Shown: positions 33,686 through 44,513 of the stretch, piece by piece
How positions within the stretch are numbered: position 1 is the stretch's first letter
Layout of the letters: the number at the start of each line of letters is the position of its first letter
DNA from: Reticulascus tulasneorum
Lineage: Eukaryota > Ascomycota > Sordariomycetes > Glomerellales > Reticulascaceae
Direction of reading: 5' to 3'
Assembly (NCBI GenBank): GCA_001557505.1
Contig: LSAX01000013.1
Span: forward strand, 620,001 to 684,000
Length of the DNA stretch: 64,000 bases
The notes under the pieces: model-generated
The model's input: only the letters and a program-made list of their open reading frames with translations
What the model was told of the DNA's origin: nothing
Database searches by the model: none
Program-made: the position numbers and the translations under genes

Positions 33686-34014
33686 ATAGGTTGATGGATA
33701 CGTCACGGATGGGATGATGGCATGCTGCTACGGCAGCGGACCATTTTTGTGCTGGCTGGACGGAAAGGACCGGGGTCGGCTTTTCGCATTGCATCAGGAC
33801 TTACTTCAATGGAGTTAACAGAATAAACTGGCTTCAGCTCACAATCGCCTTGTCCCGTGACTAATGGTTCGCAACGCCTTGTATTAGTGACCTAGTCGTC
33901 AATCTCATTTACAACCTTCCCAATGCTGCCGCCTTGAAGCTCGAATGCAACCAAAACTCCTCCCAAGGCAACAAATTCTAACTATATAGGCATAGCGAGC
34001 CCTGGTCTCCTTAT
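33686..34014. other. Short convergent 3' spacer
   Basis: Between the stops of RPL28 and CDC7. No gene seen. Confidence 0.5.
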
Positions 34015-35535
34015 TCAAACCTGCAGCATATCCATTTCATCATCGTCCGACACCTCATCAGTCGTCGCTTTCGGGCCGCGAAGAAATTCATGTTCAAGAG
34101 CCTCCTTCGCACTGATTCGTCGTGCAGGATCGAGATCCATGCATCTCTCTAGGAATGAGACGGCCAACTTCTCCTCATCATCCAGTGGCCGACCAGGTTG
34201 GCCATCCTTCCCGCCATCAGTCCGACAGGTCGACCAAAGAATGATTTTCTCGAGCGAGAATCCCGCACTGCCAACCGTAGGTATGTTTGTCTCGAACATG
34301 CAGCCGTGAAGAAGACCCGCCTGCTTCATCTTCTTTGCGCCATAAATGGTGGAGATCTCAATCATGGCTTCAACATCGTCTGCGCTGTTGAAGAAAGGGA
34401 AGCGCTTGCTGAGAATGGTGAGGAGAATTACTCCCGCCGACCAGATGTCTAGCTTGGTTGTCTGCTCGGTGCATTTGAACAGTACTTCCGGTGCACGGAA
34501 ACCTCGTGTCCCTGCTCTGTTCGCACGTCGCGAAGGACGGGTATCTGTCTTTGGATACCCTTGCTGTGGCCCTGCCTGAGATGCAGCGCTGGAGTTGATC
34601 CTCTGCTTGCGGACCTCTTGTCTCTCATGACACAAGCACGGCTTGCTATCTGCGCCCTCCCGCTCGGCAAGACCAAAGTCCACGAGCACACCTCGCTGGG
34701 TTTGAGGGTCGTAGAGAAAATTGGTGGGCTTGATGTCCCGATGAAGAATCTTATGCTCATGAACCGCCTTCAAGGCAATGAAGAGTGAGCGGAGGTAGAT
34801 GGCCATGTCGGAGACCTTCATCTGGCGGAAATAATCTCGGAAATCCGAGTGTCTGAAGTAGGGAAGAATGGCGACCACTTGATCGGTGTAACGGAAAGCG
34901 GTGATAAGTGGGCAGACCGAAGCACAGTTACGAAGATCGTGGAGGAGTTCCAACTCATTCAAGATGCGGGCAGGACTTGAAGTGACGTAGATCTTCTTGA
35001 TTGCGACAAACCTCGGCCGACGCCGTGGCTCACGTTGCTGATTGTCTAATGTGTAGTTGGGCTTGTTGCTGAATCGCTTGAGTGGCGGGGGTGTCCATTT
35101 TGCTGACTCGTTTTCTTTCTCGTCAATGTCCCAGTCATTATCATATCGGTCGTAAAGGAGGTCTTCTGCCTTGTATACCGTCGAGAACGTGCCTGTATAA
35201 GCGGGTTAGTCTCAACTTCCATCACCATGGATCTGAGTCGCCAGCTGACCTTCACCAATTCTCTTGATCAGGCGATACTTTCGCCGGAATCCAGGCAAAT
35301 TCTCCTGCAGCGTCTCCATATCGCGATGGACACTGGTATCGACCAGATCGACGTCGTCTGAGCTCTCCGAGGAATTGTCATCCTCATGGTCGGCTTCTTC
35401 AACATCTTCTTCCTCTTCTTCGACCTCTTCCGTCTGTTGCTCTGATCCAGCCATCATCTCGGTGTCTTCAGTATGGGGCGTATCCTCGTGGATTTCGAAA
35501 GTGTCCCGCCCTTTCCTTCGAAGTGTCGTCGCCAT
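34015..35535 (-). CDS. CDC7: CDC7 (DDK) serine/threonine kinase
   Basis: Catalytic subunit of the Dbf4-dependent kinase that fires replication origins by phosphorylating the MCM helicase; nuclear. Exon 1 35535..35250 and exon 2 35192..34015 give 487 residues; the intron (GTCAGC donor) falls inside the glycine loop, which splicing restores as IGEGTFSTVYKAED. N-terminal tail is very acidic. Then VAIKKIYV, catalytic loop HRDIKPTNFLYD, DFGLAE, and an insert of about 45 residues with CLCHE and basic residues before GTRGFRAPEVL, typical of CDC7 kinase inserts. C-terminus ISAKEALEHEF. Divergent from condensin subunit 1 over a promoter with E2F/MBF-like sites. Confidence 0.93.
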
Positions 35536-36119
35536 CGATACGGCTTTACTGATTTGGTAGCTTTACTTAATCAAGCACAATCGAGCCTCAAATGGAATAG
35601 ATAACGATCCGACTTGCGCATGAGCTCTTTCCTACCCGAACAGCCACCCAATACACGCAAATGCAGCCTATCCAGTGGCGAATCTCGTCCTGATAGAATT
35701 GAAAGGCAATTTAGAGCTCCGAGCAATCAATTCGAGGCAGAGAACTACTCGCTGTAGGTGTGAAATGGTGTGTGTGGTCGATTTTAGTGAATGGGTCCCT
35801 GGAACTCCGTGGCTTGAGCACCCCTGTCGCACGCGATAGTAATCTTTGGCGGGGAAAGCGCGTCACGGTCGTCGCAAAGAAAACAAAAACAAACGGTTGC
35901 CAGGCGCTAATGCACAACCACCATCACCAATACCTTCCATCCATCACAATGATCATCGTGGCTTCACAGTCTGGAATTTAATATTCTTCTGCAAACTAAC
36001 GGAACTACCTCACCAGCAGGGCGATATCAGGGCTGGTCGATGCCCCTTCTTCGACCGATTCATTCTTCTTTCGGCGTTCTTTCTCCTCCTCTCTTTGATA
36101 CCCCCGCCAGCCTCCCACC
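35536..36119. promoter_or_regulatory. Divergent CDC7 / condensin promoter with E2F/MBF-like sites
   Basis: 584 nt shared upstream region. It holds TTTGGCGGGGAAA (35845-35857), close to the E2F consensus TTTGGCGGGAA, flanked by two MBF cores ACGCG at 35831-35835 (plus) and 35859-35863 (minus). Three such sites within 33 nt point to G1/S control of both genes; inferred from the consensus. Confidence 0.55.
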
Positions 36120-39100
36120 ATGGATACCATCAACTTCGACATCAATGATGCGCTGAAGCATTACATGAGCGATCCTGGAGCCATTCCGACTCCGGAAGCT
36201 GATGGCGCGCTCTTCGACTGCGAAAATGACCCCGAGGCGCTTACGAATGGCGTCGTCAACCCGGTGCTGAACCCGATCGTGGATGCTGTCGCAGAGAACC
36301 CAGACTTCATAACGCGTAGCGCCTATTTCGATTCTCTACAATTCTTGCTAAAGTGTGCACCCATTTCAGTTCCCCCTCCAGATTCTTCCCTTTCTTCTAG
36401 ACTGAACATCGTGCGAGATACACATTCTGAACTCTTCAAACAATCCAGATATACCCCGTTCCTCCAGACACATGCCCTCAGCAAGGTGTTCGACCTTATT
36501 ATGTCCGGTCTCTCCGCCGAGGCTGATGTAATACATAACGATCTCGAATCTGCCGACGAACAGGATCTTGTCGCACACCATAAGCAGCTATTGGAGATCT
36601 ACGGCTTTCTACTACAGTGGACGATAGCTGCAGTCGAGACGAAAGCGGCGGAGAAGTCTTCGAATCAGCCCGTTGCCAGAGGTCGAGGAAAGCCGAAGAA
36701 GACCGCGGCGGCGAAGGGCCAGGAAGAAATATGGGATTCGGCAGCTCAGCTCCAGGCTGCGCTCGAGATCATGTGCAAAGTGTTGAAGCTCAAGCTATCC
36801 AAGATCTTCCTGACGACATCGGAGCGAGACACATTTATTGGCCTACTAACCCGACCGGTCTACATGATCCTTGAGAGCGAGCAAAGAGTCAAGAGTACCA
36901 CCATTAGGATGCACGCCTTCAAAGTACTCTGCATAGCTGTGAAGCATCATGGACATGCATACGGTAGGTCCGCCATGTTTGACCATTTGAATCCGAGTTA
37001 ACGTGACCAGCGGCGCAAATATCTATTGTCCAGAACTTGACGTATTTCGAGCATCTATCGGAGCCAATGGCCGAGTTTCTACACATTCTTGCAGAGACAT
37101 ATGACTATCCTCAGCTTGCGGACGAGATTCTGCGCGAACTCAGTAACAAGGAGTTCAACAGTAATGACACTAAGGGTCCCAAATCCGTCTCCCAATTCAT
37201 TGTTAAGTTGTCCGAACTGGCACCAAGACTAGTTATCAAACAGATGACCATGCTGGCAAAGCAGCTGGACAGCGAGGTAAATAACCTGTGTTCCTCCTTG
37301 ACGCGCAGCAAGCTAACGATGATAGTCGTACACTCTGCGCTGTTCCCTAATCGAAGTTTGCGGCAATATGATCGCCCATTTGAGCAAGCAAGAAGAGAGG
37401 GGAGAAAATCACAAGTCACAGCTTAATGCATTCTTCGATGTGCTGGAAGAGCGATTTCTCGACATGAACCCTTATGCCAGATGCAGGACAATTCAAGTCT
37501 ATGTCAAGCTGTGCGATTTAGAGCAGAAGTTTCCAAAACGGCGGCAAAAGGCGGCAGAGCTCGCTTGCCAAAGTTTGGAAGACAAGAGCAGCCACGTCAG
37601 ACGAAATGCCGTCAAGCTGCTCGGCTCCTTGATCAAGACGCATCCCTTCACCGTCATGCACGGCGCCCAACTTTCTCGAAAGGATTGGCAGGGTCGTCTC
37701 GACAAAGTGGATGAGGAGCTCAACGCCTTGCAACCGCCAGCAGGAGCCCCAGGTCTTGGAGAGCAGGCCAACACCACGGTCGATAACGCCTTGTTGGATG
37801 ATGCTACTCAAATTGAGTCGCCTCAAAAGCCAATGACTGATGAACAAAAAATTGCTGCTATCCGAAAAGCTCAGGAGGCGGCTGCAACGTCGGAAGCTAT
37901 CGAAAAGCTTACGCTCACCAAAAGATACTACAGTGAGGCCTTGAAGTTCATTGACGTTCTACATGAATCTACCAGCACTGTTTGCCAGCTTCTTGGGTCG
38001 AAGAACAAGAGCGAGGTCATTGAGGCAATGGACTATTTCGAGGTCGGCGATGCCTACAACATTGAGCAGAATAAGGTCGGCATCCGGAGAATGTTGAGGT
38101 TGATTTGGACAAAGGGCAACAGCGACGAAGGAAAGGGCGTGCAATCGCATCTCATCGATTGTTACAAAAGACTCTTCTTCGAAGCGCCCGACTCGTTCAG
38201 CCCCAACGACGCCTCGAATTACATCGCTCGGAACATGATAAGTCTGACATTTGGTGCCACCCCCGCCGAGTTGACGTCCTTGGAGCAGCTATTGAGCACC
38301 ATGATGAAAGGTGGCTTAATCCCCGACATCGTCATTGCCAAGCTGTGGCAGGTGTATGGCGTTCAGAAGCGAGAGATCTCCAGAACACAACGACGAGGTG
38401 CCATCATTATTCTAGGCATGCTCGCAACCGCCAATCCTGAGATTGTGGTCGGCGAAATGGAGACAATGCTCCGAACAGGATTGGGTAGCCATGGGCGTTC
38501 TGATCTTCAACTTGCAAAGTACACTTGCATTGCCCTACGACGCATCAATCCTACTGGACGTCAGGCAAAGGAATCTAGTGTTAAGTTCTCACGGCTTCCC
38601 AATGACCATGCCGTCCTTGCCAAACTTGCGGCTATCACAGAGGTCCCTACGGAGAGCAAAGAGTGGTACGGGGTCGCAGAGCAGGCCATCAACGCCATCT
38701 ATGCCGTTTCTAAGCATCCAGACTCGTTATGCTCAGACATAATCCGCCGGAAGACGAAGCATGTCTTTGGATCACAATCTCGCCCGAGCTCTAGGGACGA
38801 GACTCAAGCAGTGGATGTCGACGGTAACCAGACCGTCATTGCTCAACCGAAGAAGCGAGATGCTGCGGTCGGACTATCCCAGCTTCTCTTCATCGTTGGC
38901 CATGTCGCGATTAAACAGATTGTCCATCTCGAGCTTTGCGAACTGGACTTCAAGCGTAGGAAGCAGGAGAAGGAAAAATCATCGGCATCGAAGACCGCCG
39001 AGCAAGCAAAGAAGGACAAGCAGGAGGACGCAGACGAACTTGATCTCATTGGCGGCACAACCGAGGATGACTTTACAGAGGCAATGGCACATATTCGCGA

Positions 39101-39922
39101 GCGGGAGCTGCTGTTCGGCCCCGACTCGCTTCTCGCTTGTTTTGGTCCTCTCGTCTCTGAAATCTGTGCCAACAATACGACCTACGCCGATAAGGGTCTT
39201 CAAGCTGCAGCAACGCTATGCCTTGCTAAGCTTATGTGCGTGAGCTCCGAGTACTGCGAGGTCAACTTGCCTCTCCTGATCACCATCATGGAGCGCTCCA
39301 CGGACGCGACGGTACGTTCCAATGCTGTCATCGCACTTGGCGACATGGCCGTCTGCTTCAACCATCTCATCGATGAGAACACCGATTTCCTGTACCGCCG
39401 CCTCGCGGACGACGATCAGTCCGTCAAGCGAACTTGCCTGATGACTCTTACATTTCTTATTCTTGCCGGCCAGGTCAAAGTTAAGGGGCAGTTGGGCGAG
39501 ATGGCAAAGTGCCTTGAGGATGAAGACCGTAGAATTGCTGATCTGGCAAGGATGTTCTTCACCGAACTTAGCACGAAGGACAATGCAGTTTACAATCATT
39601 TTGTCGACATGTTCAGCTTGCTATCTGCGGAGAAGGCTCTTGAAGAAGAGAGCTTCAAGAGGATTGTGCGATTCTTGCTTGGATTCGTTGAAAAGGTACG
39701 CCGCGTTGCCCCCGATATTTCTTTGTCGCCTCCAAACTAACATGCTTTTAGGATAAACATGCCAAACAACTGGCGGAGAAGCTTGCAGCCCGACTGGGTC
39801 GTTGCGACACGGAGAGACAGTGGAATGATGTTGCATTCGCTCTAGGGTTACTACAGCACAAGAACGAGGACATTAGCAAGCTCGTTTCGGAAGGATTTCG
39901 ACTGATCCAGGCGCCGGCTTGA
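36120..39922 (+). CDS. YCS4: Condensin complex subunit 1 (Ycs4/CAP-D2)
   Basis: HEAT-repeat subunit of condensin, needed for mitotic chromosome compaction. Exons: 36120..36352, 36449..36963, 37011..37276, 37326..39695, 39752..39922, giving 1184 residues. The first intron (36353..36448, 96 nt, GTGTGC..CCAG) is in frame and stop-free, so unspliced reading inserts 32 extra residues; splicing gives FLLKYTPFLQTHALSK, as expected in relatives. Conserved blocks: VNPVLNPIVDAVAENPD, RPVYMILESEQRVK, LRELSNKEFNSNDTKGPKS, NPYARCRTIQVYVKLC, VRRNAVKLLGSLI, and the C-terminal condensin HEAT region FTEAMAHIRERELLFG to NAVIALGDMAVCF. Ends in a short exon with LAARLGRC. Well supported. Confidence 0.95.
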
Positions 39923-40436
39923 GAGTTTTCCCCTCCTCGGCTGTATGAGACGAATTGTAGAATATGGGTAGGACGGAGGGTGGGGAGTTGGCTGGCTGCT
40001 CTGTGATCGATGGCTAGTGTGCCATGGGAATTTCCTTGGGATACAGTACATGAGAAGTAATGATGAGATGAATGGAACTTTTACATTATTTGATGCACAT
40101 CTGTCGCTTGCTCTTTGAACCCTTCATGCAAGAGCCCGGTAATTCGGCAAGTAACAGAGCAGGGGAAGCAATGTGTACCACCACAGGAGTATACGCATTG
40201 ATAATTGACGGTCGTGTTTCGATATCCTCGCTCTGAGATGACATCCATTTCTCTGCAATTCCGTATCCGGAATCAGCAAGTCCAATCAGAATCGAAATGC
40301 CTCAGTCAAAGTCTCGAAATTTGGATTTTATTTCCCGCACTCTACATATATACAAGGAAGCGGTTGTGCGGCCACTGGTGATGCATCCAACCCATGCCCC
40401 TCTACATACCCTCCTCCCGCCTCTCTCGTCATCGCC
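39923..40436. other. Convergent 3' spacer
   Basis: 514 nt between the condensin stop and the GRIM-19 stop. No gene seen. Confidence 0.5.
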
Positions 40437-41344
40437 TTATTTCGTCTTGTCCTGCGGCGCAATAGCAAACGTCGGCCGAACGAATCTAGAAAACTCAAGG
40501 TTAGCAGGCGGCTCTCTCCCCATCCACAGAGCAAGTGGTTTCCTCCGAGGACGATTGACTGGAACAACGTACCGATCAGAGTGATACACCCGCGTAGTTT
40601 CCCCTAGTAGCTCCTTCTCCCTTGCCTGGTCGGCATAATATCTTCGGACCTGATCTCGGTCTTCCTCGGCTTGGAGAAGAGGAATGAGATGGATTCGCGC
40701 CCACATCTTCTCGCGCGAGAGTTCGCTATCGCGCGTCAGCATCTAGTCTAATAAACCCAAGCGCCTTGCCTCGAGGCTGTTCTTTCGACTGCGCGATAGC
40801 TTGTGTCTTGTGCGTCTTGCAAGCCGGGCCGCCGAAATATTCAGCTCCCTTGGTTGGCAGCTGAAGAGGAATAGAGGTGCTCAAGAGGGAACTCGAATAG
40901 CATCACTCGGTGAGGGCGTTTGATGGCTTCGAGGGGTAATTGAGCGGAAGTCGGAAGGCAACGTACTTTGCCTCTCGGAGGCCCTTGATGAGCTTGTACC
41001 ATCCATATCCCATGACAAGTCCCACTCCCAAAAGAACTGTACCAGGCCGGAAGCCACGAGCGGGCAGGTTTCGCTATCCAGGCGCAGAAAGGTCAGCATC
41101 ACAGCCCTCTGAGCATCGGTATTCGACCAGCCATTCTCCTCAGCGGATCCACGGCTTCCTCCTTTTAAGCTCCAAAATCCATAGACATGTTTATCTCTTC
41201 GCTTCAATGTTCCAACAGTGCAGCTCTCGAGCCTGGTTTCTTCCCCCCTCCCGCCTGAGTCGTCGTCCAAGCAAACTGGATGTTAAGACTCACCTTGTAT
41301 TGGACAGCCTGGTAGCCGCCCACGGGCGGCATATCCTGAGGCAT
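40437..41344 (-). CDS. Complex I accessory subunit GRIM-19 (NDUFA13, B16.6)
   Basis: Mitochondrial NADH:ubiquinone oxidoreductase subunit with one membrane helix, 119 residues. Exons: 41344..41294, 41073..40967, 40725..40573, 40485..40437. The spliced protein starts MPQDMPPVGGYQAVQYKR, has the helix GTVLLGVGLVMGYGWYKLI, then REANELSREKMWARIHLIPL, and ends SDRFVRPTFAIAPQDKTK; all are family marks. The third intron (87 nt) contains no stop in the continuing frame, so an unspliced reading would add 29 residues. Intron 1 is about 220 nt, intron 2 about 241 nt. Confidence 0.93.
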
Positions 41345-41972
41345 GATGGGCGACTGGTTTTCGAGAATCGATTGTTCTCAATGTTCGGTTGGGCCGTAGT
41401 CTCGCTTCGACGCCGTGGGTGGTTCAATCGCAGTACGAAGTCGTGTGTCGCCAGATTGAGATGATTGTTTTCCGTGGTTCTTGATTGGAGCTCTGGGCTA
41501 GCTTATGTAAGTTTAGACGCACTTCAATTGCGCTAAGCCTATTTAGGACATGGCAATGGAATCCCATGTTCATCTTCCTTGAAGATTAGTTCATCAGACA
41601 CAGAAAAGCAGCAATCTATGAGTAACAGGCATAGAAGAAAATAAGTTAATTTGTAAGTGGAGTATCTTGTTGGTGATCTCTCTACGTGTAGGATAAGGTA
41701 CGACAGACACATCGCACATACACTACATGTCACACCATTCCACATTCACCACGAGTAAGATGAATGAAGTTCAAGAGTACATTCCCAAAAGGCCTCACAA
41801 GTACAACTCCAATGCCATGCATCGCATCCAGTGGAGAAAAGCTGGGTATAAACCTTAACGAACCATAGCCAACCAACTTTTCCACCATGCAAAACACCTA
41901 CAACCATTCAACTCGTCGTCGAAGCGTACCGGCTATCACATGTTCCGGTTATGACTGCGACTCTAACGGGTG
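41345..41972. other. Intergenic, GRIM-19 promoter and FCP1 3' flank
   Basis: No gene recognised; short frames only. Confidence 0.5.
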
Positions 41973-44513
41973 TCAAGTCTCTTCCTCAGCCGCCAGTTCG
42001 GCCTCCAAGTCAGCTTCTAAATCCCCCTCAAAGTCGTCGTCATCGTCTTCGCCACGATTTGGTACCAGCGAAATGTCTTCTTCATCGCCAGTAACCTGCG
42101 GTGTTGGTAGGCTGCTGGACTCGTTGTCATCGACAGCAGTCGGCGTTCTGACTGATCTCAACATCGAAGCCCCCCGGCTCTTAGCCACTCTTTGCTTCTT
42201 GGCAAGAGCGCTTTCAATGCCCTCGTCGTCTGCGGTGTCGTCGTCCATTGCCTTCCGCTTCGTGCCAGTCGACGGTGTTGACGGAGGCTGAGACACTAGA
42301 GGATCATCGGTGACTTCTGTGTCACCACTTCTGCTCTCGTTTTCCCCATCTTCCGACGAGACGTCATCGTCGCTACCCAGAAACTCTTTCATTTCATCTT
42401 CTACGCCCCCCCAGTCGAAAGTCTTGAGACCATCGATTGGGCTGAGCTGGCCATCTTCTGGATCATCCGGCATAACGTTGTCGTCCTCATTGGTGGTACC
42501 GTCGCCGTCCTCTTCGTCCGATTCATCATCGTCATCTTCGAGGACGCGTTGATGGCCAGTCTCATCCACAATAGTAAGTTGCGGTCTGGACGCGTGATTC
42601 GAGTCAGTGCCTGCATCTGATATTGTTTCGGCATCGGTTGTGTCATTTGACGCGCCATTGTTTCCTCGGTCCGCAGGATGCACTTCAACCAAGTATGGTG
42701 TCTCATCCAGATGCCGCCACTGACTCAAACAGTCGGCGAGCCAGTTTTGGTTGACAATCTTGATGCTTGATATCTTCGCAGCTTGTCGGACCTTTTGTGT
42801 TCGCGGCCGTGATGTGGAAATGACAAGGTGCGTTACTCTTCGAGAGACCTTTGTCTGAATCATAGCTCCGAAACTAGTAGCTTGAAGCCCTATCTCGGAC
42901 TGGACCACGTCCATGTCAACGGGAACCAAGCCGGACAAGACGATGACCGTGTCTTGGAGGACTCTCGCCTTGAGCTCATCCAGAACCTCGCCTACATCGG
43001 GCACCATGGACAAGTCAACACCGTCATCGTGTGATTTCTTACGAGGTCGGTCATGAGACGGGGCTTGCTTTGACGGCGACGCTCTGCGATCTGCTCGTTT
43101 GGCATCGTATAGCTCGTAGAAAGATGAGTGTAGTTCGGAAAGGTGCTGCTGTAAGTGGAACAATTCGGCGTCATCGTCTCGAAGGACCTGCTGTCTATGC
43201 TGCACGGTGACCACGGGTTCGCCACCACTTTCAGTTTCTTGGCTCGCCCTCTCCCTTTCTTCAATTTCCTTGTCCAATACCTCTTGCATGTGCAAAAGTG
43301 GACGCTCCATAATCTGTTTTTCGAGTGAACGCTCCTGCTCCTCTGTCTGGATCTTCTGGAGAGCGGGATCATCTGCACTCGTCATCTTTACAAGCTCGTC
43401 AATCGCAGACACCTTGCCTTTGGATGCAGCTTGCGTTTCGTCTGTGACAGCTTCGGGCACTTCCGTTTTCCCATTGGGGATCTCGGGCGGCGTTGGTAAC
43501 ATATCTTGTCGCTTCGGTAAGAAACTCGAATTTATATCGCCGATGCCCTTGAAGAAGTCATACGGCACCACCTTGATCAGATTCGGTCGATTCCGGGGCC
43601 AAACGTCAGCCCGGTCGTCGATGATGACAACCATGTTCGTGCTAACTGGGAACAAGCGTTGTAGGCTCTTGGAGATCATGCTGCCGTTTTCGTCCCGGCT
43701 GATAACCCGGTTGCCAAATAGCTTCTTGTCTGGGTCCACGATTTCTGCAATATGCAGGGCGTATGCTCGAGTGCCCATAGTGTAGACGTGAAGCTCGTAC
43801 AGCTCGGCGACCCTGCGAAGGAATTCTGCCAATCCTGGTCGCATCTTGATGTAATAATAACAGCCACTAGTAACGGTTCCCCGCGGACCCTCATCATTCA
43901 GTTGGAACCTCCGGACCTCCTTGACGGCTTCGTAGTTCGGGTTCGACGGGTCTTCCATCCATTCGCCAACGGTCGGTTCGATACAGGCGTGGATGATGGT
44001 CTGGTCCAAATCCACCACGAGGCTCAGTTTACGCTGGCTAAGCAGTCTCTTCTGTGCATCGTGCTCGGCCCTTGCAGCCAGATCGCCGCTGACCAAGAGG
44101 TCGGTCTGGTCATGGGTCATGTTGACGGTGGCACGCTGGGTATCACGCTGCTCACTGGCCCAGTTGACCTCGGTCATGTCCTTGCCGCAGGCGGCACAGA
44201 GACCGTGATATTGGACCTCGTGGCTGCAAGCCTCCTCGACAACCATGCATGGCATATCGCGGGTGATGGTCTGGCCCTTCTTGACGCGCCATTCCGTCAG
44301 GACGCCGTCGACCGGACTCTCCCAGCTCACTATGGTAGTGGCTTCTTCTTCCCTTAACTCGCCGTTGACGGAATCTCCAACCTGTTTCATGTACTTGAAC
44401 GAGAATTCCACGATGCTCTCTTGCCTTGTAATGGAATCGCCGGGGGATTTGAGGAGTTTGGTGATGGTAATGGGGTAGCGCAGGCGCGCGCCGAGGGAAA
44501 GTGTTTTCCCCAT
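41973..44513 (-). CDS. FCP1: RNA polymerase II CTD phosphatase FCP1
   Basis: Nuclear Ser phosphatase that dephosphorylates the C-terminal repeats of Rpb1 and recycles RNA polymerase II. Intronless, 846 residues from MGKTLSLGARLRYP; an in-frame ATG 30 codons upstream (44603) is less likely. N-terminal lipoyl-like segment ESPVDGVLTEWRVKKGQT, cysteine motif HGLCAACGKDM, catalytic FCPH signature VVDLDQTIIH with D168-L-D-Q-T172, MRPGLAEFL, YTMGTRAYA and VVIIDDRADVW. A BRCT domain lies at about 560-660 (VLSGLVPVDMD, THLVIS, WLADCLSQW). The C-terminal 170 residues are very acidic, which in relatives bind TFIIF. Confidence 0.95.
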   Translation of the reverse strand: MGKTLSLGARLRYPITITKLLKSPGDSITRQESIVEFSFKYMKQVGDSVNGELREEEATTIVSWESPVDGVLTEWRVKKGQTITRDMPCMVVEEACSHEVQYHGLCAACGKDMTEVNWASEQRDTQRATVNMTHDQTDLLVSGDLAARAEHDAQKRLLSQRKLSLVVDLDQTIIHACIEPTVGEWMEDPSNPNYEAVKEVRRFQLNDEGPRGTVTSGCYYYIKMRPGLAEFLRRVAELYELHVYTMGTRAYALHIAEIVDPDKKLFGNRVISRDENGSMISKSLQRLFPVSTNMVVIIDDRADVWPRNRPNLIKVVPYDFFKGIGDINSSFLPKRQDMLPTPPEIPNGKTEVPEAVTDETQAASKGKVSAIDELVKMTSADDPALQKIQTEEQERSLEKQIMERPLLHMQEVLDKEIEERERASQETESGGEPVVTVQHRQQVLRDDDAELFHLQQHLSELHSSFYELYDAKRADRRASPSKQAPSHDRPRKKSHDDGVDLSMVPDVGEVLDELKARVLQDTVIVLSGLVPVDMDVVQSEIGLQATSFGAMIQTKVSRRVTHLVISTSRPRTQKVRQAAKISSIKIVNQNWLADCLSQWRHLDETPYLVEVHPADRGNNGASNDTTDAETISDAGTDSNHASRPQLTIVDETGHQRVLEDDDDESDEEDGDGTTNEDDNVMPDDPEDGQLSPIDGLKTFDWGGVEDEMKEFLGSDDDVSSEDGENESRSGDTEVTDDPLVSQPPSTPSTGTKRKAMDDDTADDEGIESALAKKQRVAKSRGASMLRSVRTPTAVDDNESSSLPTPQVTGDEEDISLVPNRGEDDDDDFEGDLEADLEAELAAEEET

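Noticed and set aside
43752..44357. 201-codon plus-strand frame
   Set aside because: Antisense shadow of FCP1.
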